Positions 1 to 11,418 of a stretch of DNA of 50,118 nt are shown piece by piece. Source of the stretch: Pleurotus djamor. Its lineage: Eukaryota; Basidiomycota; Agaricomycetes; Agaricales; Pleurotaceae. Location: NCBI GenBank assembly GCA_029747585.1, contig JAPEVF010000322.1, positions 1 to 50,118 on the forward strand, in the 5' to 3' direction. A program made the position numbers and the translations under genes. Under the pieces are notes generated by a model. That model did not search any database. It was not told the origin of the DNA and was given only the letters and a program-made list of their open reading frames with translations. Position 1 is the stretch's first letter. Every line of letters starts with the position of its first letter.

Positions 1-291
1 ATGATTTATACACATTTATTATAACTGCTCAATTTTTTTGTTTTGTTTATCAACNGCTTTCAGAGCTTTCCTAGCTTTCCTAGCTTTTCCAGCTTTTTGT
101 GCTTTTGNAAGCATTGGCGCTCGCTATGTAAGTATTACAGCATCTTTTTCCTTGCTTTGTCATACCTCTTGTACAAAGCATAACTTTAAGCGCTTTTTCT
201 ATTTTTAGATATACAAGATACCTTTCTCCCACAGCTTCTTGATCTTATCTAGCTTCCATCTGCTCCTGGTAAAAATGATGTTTTCCTGATG
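1..291 (-). mobile_element. Degenerate transposase-like 3' tail at window edge
   Basis: AT-rich sequence unlike the rest of the window. On the minus strand a short open stretch ending in a stop at 19-21 encodes a Lys/Ala/Arg-rich tail (KARKARKALKA type). It is preceded by scattered stops and by ALHQEN, which is fused in frame to ERG24. Short Lys/Ala-rich heptad tails and an ALHxxEN-like motif are, from memory, common at the C-termini of fungal pogo/DDE_1 transposases. That identification is inference: no catalytic DDE residues and no terminal repeats are visible because the window ends here. The plus strand shows an imperfect tandem of agctttcct around 60-98, which is the same Lys/Ala repeat read in reverse. 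N bases at 55 and 108. Confidence 0.35.
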
Positions 292-1713
292 CAAAGCCAT
301 GAGGACATCTCCGCTATGAAGAGGGTAAATCAGTCGACTAAAGGAATAAAAATACTTGGACATACAGATAATTCGGATGCCTGGAGCGGCCCCACCAGCC
401 ACTAGTGAGCAACTTCGATCCTCTGGCAGTTACCATATACTTCAAATCTACAAAGGGTCACACATAAACGTCACTCCAACCCCACAGACCAAGGTGGCTT
501 ACCTTTTGGATTTTTGCCATTTCTGAAATCATTCTTTTCGCCGTTGGCGGCGCGGAAGATGTAGTACCCTGTGGCGTTGACAAAGAGGATCAAGGCCACA
601 TTGACTAGGCCTAACTCAACCTGCTTGAAGACGAGATACCGAGCTTGGAGCGAATAGACGAAGGGTATCCAGCATATTGTCCCGAAAACGAGCATGAAGC
701 CAGCCCCATCTGTGGTAATGTCCATCACCGTAAAAAGAGCCGTCTGATTGATCCACAGTCAGGAATCTGTAGGTACGGGTGAAATGGAAACATCGTACCT
801 CAAAGTACATGCAATCTGCGATGTAGAAGAGATGGAAGAAGAGAACGAGCCACATTGAATCCGTGACTTTCACGAAGCCACCTCGGCGGACAGTCTGTTC
901 ACAGGCCATACTGATGTCGATGAGAGCCCAGAGAATCATACTGGGACGTATCTCGTTGAAGGACTTGAGATCAAGCGAACCAATGGAAGGATTCAGCTCG
1001 CGACCGATGAAGAACTGGACATCGGTGTTACAGTTTAATCGCTGGCATTGAAGAGAGGGTATGGAAGCTCACGTCATAGATATGATTCCCCGTGTTACCG
1101 CCGAGGGCCAATAGTCTCCCTTCTCTGAAAGACGAGGCATAGACGTATATCGATTGGAGGACGGACATCAACAGAGAGGCCGTTACAAAACCGACCCATT
1201 TAGTATAAAGGAAGGTGAAAGACTGGGCTCCTTGTGAGGCAATCATGGCCAGTGCAATGGCAATAGCGCAAACGAAAGTAGCGAAAGCTAGAACAGAGGA
1301 ATTTCAACATCATGGAATACCCCGCCAATAAACGACTGACCGTTAATCTTGTACGTCAATCGTTGACCATTCCTCAAGGGTAAGCCGACGAAATCTACTC
1401 CAGGAAGGATTGCCCAGGCAGCAACGCAGAAAAGGTACCAAGCGCAGTAGATGAGAGTCGCCTCTGTATCCCAGAGACTTCGCCACCAGTCCAAGCTTTG
1501 GAGAGACGTTGAAATTGCAGGAAGCCATGTCGAGATATGGGGTGGTGGACACCCTCCAGTTTCTTCTGAGCAGCCGTAGTAAAGAGCATACGTGAGAGTA
1601 GGTGTCAAAACGGTGATCAAGAGAGTCCCGAAAGGACCAAAGAAGTGATACTCTTTCGTTCGAGGGTTAAGCTCTTCAATTTTCGTTGTGCTCGGAGTTC
1701 TGGGGGAGGGCAT
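205..1713 (-). CDS. ERG24: C-14 sterol reductase, 3' end replaced
   Basis: Delta14-sterol reductase of ergosterol synthesis, an NADPH-dependent multi-pass ER membrane enzyme that reduces the C14 double bond left by CYP51. Exons: 1713-1341, 1287-1073, 1014-799, 743-503, 447-366, 313-205; 411 aa; frame closes at every junction. Family landmarks in order: LNPRTKEYHFFGP at the N-terminus, LRNGQRLTYKINAF, LALGGNTGNHIYD, FFIGRELNPSIG, MDITTDGAGFML, YSLQARYL and GWWGRSRHPNYLGD. The family normally continues about 60 residues past GD(V/L)LMAL with a helical segment, an HRxxRD motif and a basic PYRIIPYIY-like end. Here homology stops at GDVLMAL and about 30 unrelated residues follow to a stop. Either the gene is truncated by an insertion, or the true last exon lies left of the window. 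Erg24 is the morpholine target. Confidence in family is very high, in the C-terminus low. Confidence 0.93.
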
Positions 1714-2046
1714 AGGGAGATATGGGTATGTTGTGGTAATTACAAACCTTTATATACAAAACTCACAATTATTGTCCGATTCTCAAAAATCTTGTTATGG
1801 TGTCATTTGAGCGTGGCTCGGTCCTTTTCCATGCTAATGGAGAAGAAAAAACAGCTTTCTGGGTTCAGAAAGCTGGATATGTATAACAGAATATTTTGAG
1901 GGCGTCGTAGCGACGTAACAACGTCTTATGAAGGTTCACGTTGAGTGGCTGATGGCTGAGACTCAGGAGCTAAAAGGAGACCAGCCTCAGCGTCTCGGCG
2001 CTAAATTTAAAGTTTTCTTCTTGGACACTGCCACCACCACCGAGGA
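1714..2046. promoter_or_regulatory. Shared divergent promoter ERG24 / CDD1
   Basis: The 333-bp gap lies between the start codons of two head-to-head genes, so it must hold both promoters. No clear TATA box is seen for either gene. A long T-rich/A-rich stretch (around 2005-2020, taaatttaaag) lies about 30 bases before the deaminase start. Confidence 0.45.
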
Positions 2047-2742
<696 letters not shown>

Positions 2743-2818
2743 TGGAGCACTGCGTTCGGGAAATCGTATGCCAGCGGTATAATACAGGTCAAATACAACA
2801 TACAAACAAGTCTGCTGC

Positions 2819-5133
2819 TTATTCTGAACAGTAATACGAATCCTTGATCAGATCGGCGGCCCTTTCAGCGAGAATGTATACTGCAGCCTGTATGTGCGCT
2901 GCCGGAGTATGAGGCTGTGGAAACGTATTAGTTCGATGGGGGAATAAAGGGTAGGGATCACTCAACGAAGACCGAAGCATCGACAATGCGAATACCATCG
3001 ATGCCCTTCAAGCTCAAGTCTGGATCGGTAACTCCCCATGAAGCGCCGACAGGGGACATAGCAGCGGTGCCACTCGGATTGTATCCAGCGATGAGGCTAG
3101 CCCGGATATACTCATCGAGTTGCTCGTCGTTTTCCAAATCTACGGATGCCAACGTTCCGAAGGGTTCTGAAACATATCCATCCCATGCAGCCGAGTTGAA
3201 GAAGCGTTGGGAAGCTTTGATGGCCTCTCGAGCGGCGAAGAGATCGAAATTATTTTCCAGTGTGGCTGGGTCTATCAACGGATAAGCCAAAGGGTCAGAT
3301 GAATTGAGGGTGATTGAGCCGCCTGGATAAGTAATGTTGTTCGTAAGATGTGGCTCAATACTTGGGTAGAGGAATACTCACGAGATATCGGTGTGACGAT
3401 TGTTGTCTTCATGGTAATGAAATTGCCAGTAGGCGGAGGTGTGGTAATAAATCCATTCTACCAAAATTGTCAATGCAATGTTCGAACACAGAGTTGATGG
3501 TTCGCCATACAGAAAGAGTTAGCCCAAAGTGTGGCGTATTCGGACCAGCGGATGGATCATCCACCGAGCTGAATATAGTCGCATTTTGTGGGAGGCGTAG
3601 CCACCCAAGTTGGTTTGAAGTCGTAAGCGTAAGGAAGCCAGTGCCGTTGTTTGTCCATTCTTGTACGTGTTCGCCTAGTAGAGTCTCGTTGCGCGTGACT
3701 ACCTCGAACGTTTCCACGGAATTGACCGCCCAGGCATTAGAAGTTACAGGATAGTCGGTGTAATTACGCCCAACATCAGGGATATGATGGAGGGGAGTTA
3801 CGCCAACAGCGGAGAGAGAATCTCTGTCGCCAATCCCAGAGTTAAGAAGAATGTGAGGTGTGTTAATGGTGCCAGCTGAAAGGATGATTTCGACGTTTGC
3901 TTCTACGGTCAAGTTCCCACCCGCGGTCCCTGCCAAAAAGAATTTCTTGAGGAGACATTAAGGAGGGGAAGAAGCGAACATACCGTTGATGAATTCCACG
4001 AATTCTACCATGTTAAAAGCGGGGGCATCTCCAAGCGACAATGCGCTGTCCATGGGAAGGAGGCGCGTCACTCGGTGATTGAGGAGGACGTCAAGGTTAG
4101 GCCTCCCAATGATAGAAGGTCCTAGGTATGCCGTGGCTGAACTGGACCTCCTACCATTTGAGGTGATCGTAGACTGCTGCCAACCTGAACCGGCCGAAAG
4201 TGTGAGTGTCCTCCCACAAGGAGACGAGGGAACTCATACCAAAGCCCAAGGGATTCCCAGAGTTCATGTCAAGATTGAAAGGGAACTCGTCGCTCTCTTG
4301 TGTTGTTTGGATGAACTTCGCATCGGGAGGTTGGCTCAAGCCGGGGAGAGATACATCCAAGGTCCCGTTGGTGGTATGAACTGATGGATCAAACTGTCCA
4401 TCAATGGTGTGGTTGCTGGGAGGTACCGACCACTGTTCATTCTGGGGGATGACCCGTTTGGAAAAGAAGAAAATGAGAGAGGACATTCAGACGTACTTTC
4501 TTGAAGTATGGCTGTATCCTTCCCCAAGACCACCCTATGTCACCAGTTATGTTGGCGATCCTGTCGTAATCCTCCGCAGATCCTCTGGTGTAGATCATCT
4601 CGCCTGAGTTTGGGGGATAACCTGAGTTTGTGGTGAAGATACAAGCGAAGCTAGAACGCACCTATGGAGGAGCTACCACCTAAAACATGACCGCTGGACA
4701 ACGAATAACTTCGATTTCCTAAGTTAACTTGTGGTGTCGTCGTAAAATTCCAATCGTATCGTGTTCCTGCGAGGTTCCCTTGGAACCAAGGCACTTCCAA
4801 GTCCAATACCCCTTCGTTCCTAGTAGACATGCAGCGTGTTCAAGCATAGATAGTAGGAGAAATAACGAGGATAATTACTTACGATGAGCCTGCTTCTATG
4901 ACCAATACTCGAATACCAGAATCCTCTGTTAGTCGATTCGCCACGACATTGCCTGCAGTACCTCCTACAATTGAATGAGTAAAGTCTCCAAGTCTGCACA
5001 GAAGCGAAGACTTACCACCGACGATGACGAAATCGTAATTTGGCAAAATATCAGCATGAGAGGTAAGGATCCGGGCTGATACACTTGCTGCGGCCCATGC
5101 AAAGAAAGAGGTACATGACCACAGGAACGTCAT
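2819..5133 (-). CDS. Secreted GMC oxidoreductase, copy 1 (catalytic His replaced by Asn)
   Basis: FAD-dependent glucose-methanol-choline oxidoreductase resembling aryl-alcohol oxidase (CAZy AA3_2), a secreted enzyme supplying H2O2 or quinone reduction. Ten exons: 5133-5016, 4964-4883, 4819-4662, 4603-4497, 4441-4240, 4184-3984, 3929-3511, 3457-3382, 3322-2967, 2914-2819; 604 aa. An N-terminal hydrophobic signal peptide precedes YDFVIVGGGTAGNVVANRL, the FAD-binding Rossmann motif. HVLGGSSSI and the GDP-type SAGTINTPHILLNSGIGD signature follow. At the active site, where aryl-alcohol oxidases have HxVGTAxMSP, this copy reads NPSGTAAMSP (Asn536). The second histidine (PHTPAAH, His580) is kept. 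Loss of the first His would be expected to impair alcohol oxidation, so it may be inactive or altered. Intron positions match the two other copies in this window. Confidence 0.95.
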
Positions 5134-5844
5134 GATCGCCAGCGGTGACTGGTCCTAAAGTCAAACAGGCTCAACCCCCCGCTGGATGTGGAAGGGACGA
5201 AGAAAGAAATCCAAATGAAGGGGCACTTCAGAAAACAGCAAATGGATGCGCTGTCAGATATACGAAGTGAGCACATCCACGAACCCCATTTCGCACATGG
5301 CAGGTGGTGCTTACTCGCACCGCTCCCGGAATAATGCGCCTAAGACAGCAAGCGGCAGATATCCGACTTTTATCCACGCCGCAAAGGTCCAGGATTTCCG
5401 GTATTTAGTTGAGAGTTGGGCCTTCATCGACATATTCTTCGTATTCCAGGAAACTCGATTGCATTGTCGACGAGGTGTGAATTTGAGGCATTGACTCTGA
5501 GGAGACATGTGGTCGCCCAGAGCTTCCAGAGCTTTGGGCAACACGTGCCTAGAAAGCTAGGCTGGAAACCAATCTTTATGACGAGAGGATGACAATCGAT
5601 CCTCTGGGCGATCCGGGTAAGTGGTTGCGTTACAGCTAGGTCAATTGAACACTGAGTACTCAATCGCCTAGGTTAATGCGTTGGTGCTTAGGAGACCTTG
5701 GTGGTTGGTTGGAAGACGAGAAGTGGACCTCACAAGAAAGCAGGTAGTTTGATAACAATGGAAATGGTTGGAAAATAGTACAGTTGAATAGCACAGAGTA
5801 TGGAGCGGAATCAAAGTGGGAATAGGAATGACGCATGGGCGAGA
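5134..5844. other. Intergenic, 711 bp
   Basis: Lies between the start of GMC copy 1 and the 3' end of the FunK1 gene, both on the minus strand, so it should hold the GMC promoter and the kinase 3' flank. Short open frames exist on both strands, but none resembles a known protein or has convincing splice signals. No TATA box, RNA gene or repeat seen. Confidence 0.5.
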
Positions 5845-8221
5845 CTACTCCGCCAATTGAGAGCTACCTCTAAGAGCATTGATGAGAAACTGAGAGCTCT
5901 TCTTGGCCCTCTTCGAGCTACCTTGTTCATCGTCTGTCTTGCGTTTCTTGGTAGAGATGCGATGGCCTGCCGATCGGGGGGTAGGAAGTTGCAAGCTAGC
6001 TGCATCATCCAATGGCCATTCCTTGGACTTAAGGGCGGTGGCAAACAGATCTTCTATGTGATCATGCCTGAGGGCAAGTGGGTCTGCAAGCCAGAGTTCG
6101 TCGGCATCATGTCCCTTACGCCGCACGGCGCGGCGGGAGTCTTCAACCCAAGTGACAAGCCTGTCCAAGGAATCGTAGATAAATGTGGTTAACGGGGAGG
6201 ACCTGGTGAACTTGAATTCGTTGGGCAAGCCTGGCCCCAGAACGATGTAGCTGCCATGACAGGCCAGCAACTTATAAGCGCCTCCAGTGGCCTTGCCCGA
6301 TTTAGTCGTGTACTCATGGAAAATGTTGAGGACCTTAGTCTGTAATTCCAAAGGATCCTTGCTTTCCGTACTCTCGAGGTAGTGGAGTCCATAGAAAAGG
6401 ACAACCCAGATAAAGGATTCGAGGTCGTCGCGAACCGTGTGGAGTTTAGTCGGATCGCCCAGCAGGGCGATTGACATAAATGGCCAAGTCCCCTACATGA
6501 GATTTAATATATCGTCGTGACACGAAAAAAAGGTCGCGGACTCACCGTGCGTTCTGCGGTGCGAGCGTTCTTAATTTCATCAATCTTGATGGCCAAGTCC
6601 CAGTCATTCAAGAGACCCTTTCCATTTTCAAGGATGAGGATATTCCCTCCGCTGATGTCCCGATGAAGCAAGCCGCACTTGATATACGCGTCTTTGTGAC
6701 CTTTCCGCAAGTGTGAGCCCGAAGGAAATAAGAGATGGTCAACCCTACAGACATACCTCTCAAAGCATCATAAATAGCCGAGAACATCTGACGTGAGGAT
6801 TTGAATTCTTCCAGAGGAGTCCCAACCTCCTCCGTTACGACCCTCACATGGATGCGGATCTCGATCTTCTTCACCTTCGCCTTATTATCCGACACGTTCC
6901 TCCAGGTCGCCTCAGCATACTCGTGAGAAATCGTTGTCTGGAAGTCACCTCCCAAGTCTCCGCCGCAGACATACGTCGGCACAAAATCGACCTTTTCCTT
7001 GTTCAACAGTTTCAACGTTTCCGCCTCCGGAGTGACATCCTTGCCGCGCCACTGTTCTTTCAAGAACACCGGTTTAGTGCTGAACTCTGGACCTTCGGGC
7101 CCCATCGTGACTTCCACAGCAGGCCAGCCCTTCGTACCACGACCTAGTGGGGACGCAGGTTCCGCAAGTGCTCCCCATACTAAGAAGCTCCGGGGCGCAG
7201 ATCCTTCACAGGGAACTTCGATCTTGTAGACGTCGCGAGTCAATGCTCTAGGAGGTGCCCACGGTTGCAGATATCTCTTGGCATGCCTTGCTTCAGCTTT
7301 GTTCGCCAATACGACAGTCTGATCGTACCCTCGCTGAGCGTCATCAAGTTGGCTGTAGCGCCAGAAAAAGTCGGCCAATGGCGAACAGTCCTCGACGTAA
7401 TTAAATCGCTGGGAAACAACGATTGCAGATCGGTCCCAACGGACGAGGCGAGCGTAGGGGTGGAATACGAAGAGCACAAAGATATGGGTGCGGTGTTGAC
7501 GAGCAGCCATTTCTACAAGGTACGACACGAGTTGACCGCGGTTCCGTCTACGTTCGTCGGCAGTGGCTTCGAATGGTGCGTCGTCGCTGTGGCGCGATAG
7601 TTTATCGAATACAAGGATATCACAATCCTCTCCGTACTTGAACTCTGCGACCATGGATGCCTTGTCCATTTGATTGCGATGACCGACCTTGACATCGCCC
7701 TTCTTGTAGAGATTGCTGTCCGGTTTAATCTGAGAACCAGGACGAGAATTGGGGTCATGGTGTGATGAGGTGTCCACAAGTTCGAAGCCTGGAGCGACCT
7801 CCGTGTCGTTGACGAATTCTCCCTGTAAATCGATGATGAGACCATAAGGAAAGAGGTGTTGAGCCGATGGGTAGCTCACAAAGGCCGTGTATAGATCCTG
7901 TTCCTGGCCAATGTCTTTTTCGGCAAAAAACTTGGTGGAGACGTGAGGTCGCTCCTCTGTTCCCGTCGGTTCCATAAACTCTGTTGTGAATTCTTCTAGA
8001 GGGCATGGACCAATCCAATAGCCTTGAGTTTCGTCGGCCATGATATCTTGGTTTTCCTGCGCAAGGGGTAGATTGGAAGATAAGGGTTTGACGCCGGCGG
8101 CTCGATGTACAGCGGGTGTGCGTGTAGGTAACTCGGGCTTGGCTTGATTTTCAGGTGTACTGGTAAGTTTGTGGACTTCGAGTGGCTGAGGAGAAGGCGT
8201 CCGTTCAGAGTTGGAAGTCAT
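5845..8221 (-). CDS. FunK1 fungal-type protein kinase
   Basis: Member of the FunK1 family, protein-kinase-like genes expanded in multicellular basidiomycetes; substrates are unknown. Exons: 8221-6757, 6700-6546, 6492-5845; 755 aa. A disordered Ser/Pro-rich N-terminus (first 60 residues) precedes the family's beta-rich lobe, with VFDKLSR and YLVEMAARQHRTHIFVLFV visible. The catalytic loop is LLHRDISGGNILI, the DFG position reads NDWDLA (usual in FunK1), and the activation segment is RTGTWPFMS. DDLESFIWVVLFYGL follows in the C-lobe. The C-terminus has a basic KKRKTDDEQGSSKRAKK stretch, a likely nuclear localisation signal. Intact, no frameshift. A TATA and CCAAT box lie upstream. Confidence 0.95.
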
Positions 8222-8716
8222 GGTGTTAGTGGGAAAAGGATGATTCGAAAAAAAATGGTTAAGCCCACCAATTTATATGACGAGAGGTCCTGCCACAATT
8301 GGCCACAGGTGCGATCGTGATCGAGCAATGTAAAAAGGGTTGTAGTGGACAATGGCTGTAGATCTGAGCAATTTCCTTTTAAAGATGCGGTGGTGGTGAT
8401 GGTCAGAAAGCAAGGGATGGAATTAGAACTCCGCCCATTGTTCAACCATGAAGTAAATTAATAGATCACGCCGAAACCACGTGTGCGCGTACTGTCCTAT
8501 TATGGACACAGACTCCATTACACCGATTGCGGCTTGCCAGAAGTTGGCCAGAAGTCGCCTTGGAGTCGTCTCAAGAGAGCAAGCTAGTCTACGAGCAATA
8601 GCAATAGCGAGTAGTCGGGAAAGGAAAAAGAATTATTTATTGATGACTTGCGACTACATACGCCTTTCATACAAATTTCGCAACTTGCTCGCCAGTTCGG
8701 TCAGCAAACACGTGGT
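8222..8716. other. Intergenic, 495 bp
   Basis: Promoter of the FunK1 gene (minus strand) and 3' flank of GMC copy 2. Apart from the promoter boxes listed separately, no further gene, RNA or repeat is recognisable. Confidence 0.5.
8271..8302 (-). promoter_or_regulatory. FunK1 promoter: TATA and CCAAT boxes
   Basis: On the minus strand CATATAAATTGG puts a TATA-like TATAAAT at 8271-8277, about 50 nt before the start codon. A CCAAT pentamer (GGCCAATTG) lies at 8298-8302, about 21 nt further upstream. Spacing to the ATG implies a short 5' leader. Confidence 0.5.
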
Positions 8717-11034
8717 CTAAAGCCTCCAATGGGCCTTTATAGTATCGGTGGCACGTTCGGCAGCAATATATACTGGGACTTGTGTGTGAGATGAGGGGAT
8801 GTGTGGCTACCAGTGGTTGAGAGGGTTCAAGAGTCACTGAGTCAGTAATGGCTTTTGAAGGAGGAGGAATGATGAAACTCAACGAAAACCGACGCATCAA
8901 CGACACGGATCCCTTTGACACCTTTGAGCCGCAAGTCCGGGTCGGTGACTCCCCAAGAAGCACCCTTTGGTGACATAGCGGCGGTCCCCACACCATGAGC
9001 TCCGTGCCCAGCATGATCTTTAATGTACGCATCAACCTCGTCATCCCACATCAAGTCAATTTCCCCAAGTCGACCGACAGGGCCTATAATATAATCCTTC
9101 CACACTGAATGACTGAGGAATCTTGCTACGGAACGAATGCCTTCACGAATGGCCACTCGATCGAATTCATGTTGAAGGACCCCGATGTCGATCAGAGGAC
9201 TTTCAAAGGAATCTGCGGACCGAATGGTGATGGAACCACCTACATATTGGAGGCACGGTAAACGCCCAATGAGGTCCGAACAGAAGGAAAACGAAACGCA
9301 CGGGAGAGGGGAGTCAGGACGAATATGTTGACAACGAGGTTATTTCCAGGTAGTCCGAGAAGTCCTGGCTNATTGGCNGAAACCTGAGACAAACACAAGG
9401 CTCTCAAGAGGNTCGAGATGACATACCATGAACATNGACTCAANATGGGGGGTGCCCNTACCCGCTGCAGGATCCTCCACGCGGTCAAATATNCTNGANT
9501 TNNCAGGGAGACGAGTAAAGGACCCCAAGGAAGAGATAGCGCTGAGCGGGCCAGTTCCATTGGATTTCCATTGGACCATCGCNCGATCCATCACGGTTTT
9601 GTTGNGAGCAAGCTCCTCGAGGGTCTCCTGAGAATTGACNCNATACTGATTTGAGATGTAGNCGTGATCAGTGAGATTCTGNCCAACACCAGGAAGTTGA
9701 TGTAAGGGTGTAACNCCCGCTNGAAGGAGGCNAGCGGAGTCCCCNATTCCAGAGNGTAGAAGGATATGTGGCGTGCCAACGACACCAGCAGACAGGATAA
9801 TTTCTCGTGTNGCTGTGATCGAATGGGCTGCGGGGGAGGTTAGTATGTGGTTATTACTTTGAAAGTGCTACATACTAAAATGACGCTGATCCTCGCGGGC
9901 AAACTCTACAGTGTCGAAGGTCAGAGGAAGATCTTTGACTGGAAGTCTTGGAAGTAGTCGAGTGACGCGGTGATTTACCAAGACGTGGAGATTTTCCCGG
10001 GCCAGGAAGTGAGGCGCGAGATAGGAGGTAGCCGAGCTTGCGCGTTTCCCAGAAGAGGACACTGTAGATGGGTACCACCCTGTCAAGGCACCGTCAGTGT
10101 TGATATCGGCATCAGTATTGAAACGCAGATACTCACCAACACCCAAAGGTTTTCCAGAGTTCGGGTCAAGGTTGAACGGGAACTCGAGACTATCACGCGT
10201 AGTCTCGAGTATCATATCGTGGATAGGATAACTAGGAGTGCTGAATGAAACGGGTGTTGTACCATGAACACCATGTACAGAGGGATCATACTGGCCAGCT
10301 GGATCATGTCCATCAGGCGACGCGGAGAACCTTTCGTGCTAGGGGTTTCGTTTAGATGAGACCCGCTAAAGACAGGCTCTCAGCATGAGAAAACGGTACC
10401 TTTCTGAAGTATTGTTGAAGGTTCTCCCAAGACCAACCTTCGTCTCCAGTCATCCTGGCGATCTTGTCGTAGTCCTCGGCAGAGCCTCTGTCATACAACA
10501 TACCATCTAGAAGCGGAAAAGATATCTGAAACTGGCAGATCAACTCTCGAGGAATAGCTCACTGATTGATGAGGTTCCACCAAGACCATGTCCGCGCGGA
10601 TAGGGATCCACTCTGTCATTGAGCCCTTTTTGGGGGGTAGTCGTATAATTCCAGTCGAAAGACGATTGAAAGAGATTTATGTAGAGCAGAGGAATTTCAC
10701 AGTTTATATTGTTTTCGTGNCCTAATCATCGACCATTTAGCAGATACCTTTCATGGGCTCTGAGAACTTCACGAGACTTACGACCCGCCTGCCTCGATTA
10801 CAAGGACGTGTGCATTGGGGTTTTCGGAGAGGCGATTTGCAACGACATTGCCTGCGGTACCACCTAGTACGAAAGTTGCTGTCAGTGGACATGAACAGCG
10901 ATCTCGCTCCACATACCGCCCACAACAATGAAATCATAGGTCTCTCGCAGGTCTGAAGTCGATTCAAGGATTTCTGCTTTCGTGAATGACCACGGTAACG
11001 CCAGGGCATAGAAGAGTTGGACACAGCGCCACAT
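8717..11034 (-). CDS. Secreted GMC oxidoreductase, copy 2 (N-rich sequence)
   Basis: Aryl-alcohol-oxidase-like GMC flavoenzyme. Exons: 11034-10917, 10863-10782, 10721-10563, 10506-10400, 10338-10137, 10079-9876, 9827-9427, 9368-9302, 9239-8884, 8806-8717; about 594 aa. Signal-peptide-like N-terminus, then FIVVGGGTAGNVVANRL and GLGGTSSI. Active site HGVGTAAMSP (His528) and PHIPSSH (His572) retain both catalytic histidines. One N at 10720 makes exon 3 159 nt instead of the 158 nt seen in both other copies. Removing it restores the frame, so it is most likely an extra base call. About 20 more N lie at 9371-9811 in exons 7-8, leaving residues undefined there; the acceptor of exon 8 reads n-a-g. 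Remaining frame and exon sizes match copy 3 closely, so I treat it as a functional gene with poor sequence. Confidence 0.9.
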
Positions 11035-11418
11035 AGTGGGTCAGGATGGTTGTAAGCAGAAGAAGTCTGAGGACCTCAACGAACTACCTAGCTTCTCTTG
11101 AAGAAGGTCAATTGGTTGGCCTTGTTTGTTTGCGATGGAGGCCCTTCAATCGCATCAGTGACATCGTGATCTTCGAAGGCATGATAACAGAACGGGATGC
11201 AAAGGGAGTGCATCTTTCCTTTTTGGTCTGCGAAGGTGGCGCAGGTGTACTTGGTCTCTACTTCCAAGTTCGATATATTGGCGGAGGATCATCGGCCTGT
11301 CAGACCAACATCCGAAGAAAAAAGCTACAAACTGAAGCCAAGCTCTAGAGTCTATTGCGAATAATCTAAACAAAATAACGAATTACTAAGGTACTCACTA
11401 CTGCTAACAAAACCAAGT
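11035..11418. other. Intergenic, 384 bp
   Basis: Between the GMC copy 2 start and the ERG1 stop, so it should contain the GMC copy 2 promoter. A 100-codon plus-strand frame (11046-11348) and its minus-strand partner show no recognisable similarity or splice pattern; not called. Confidence 0.45.
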
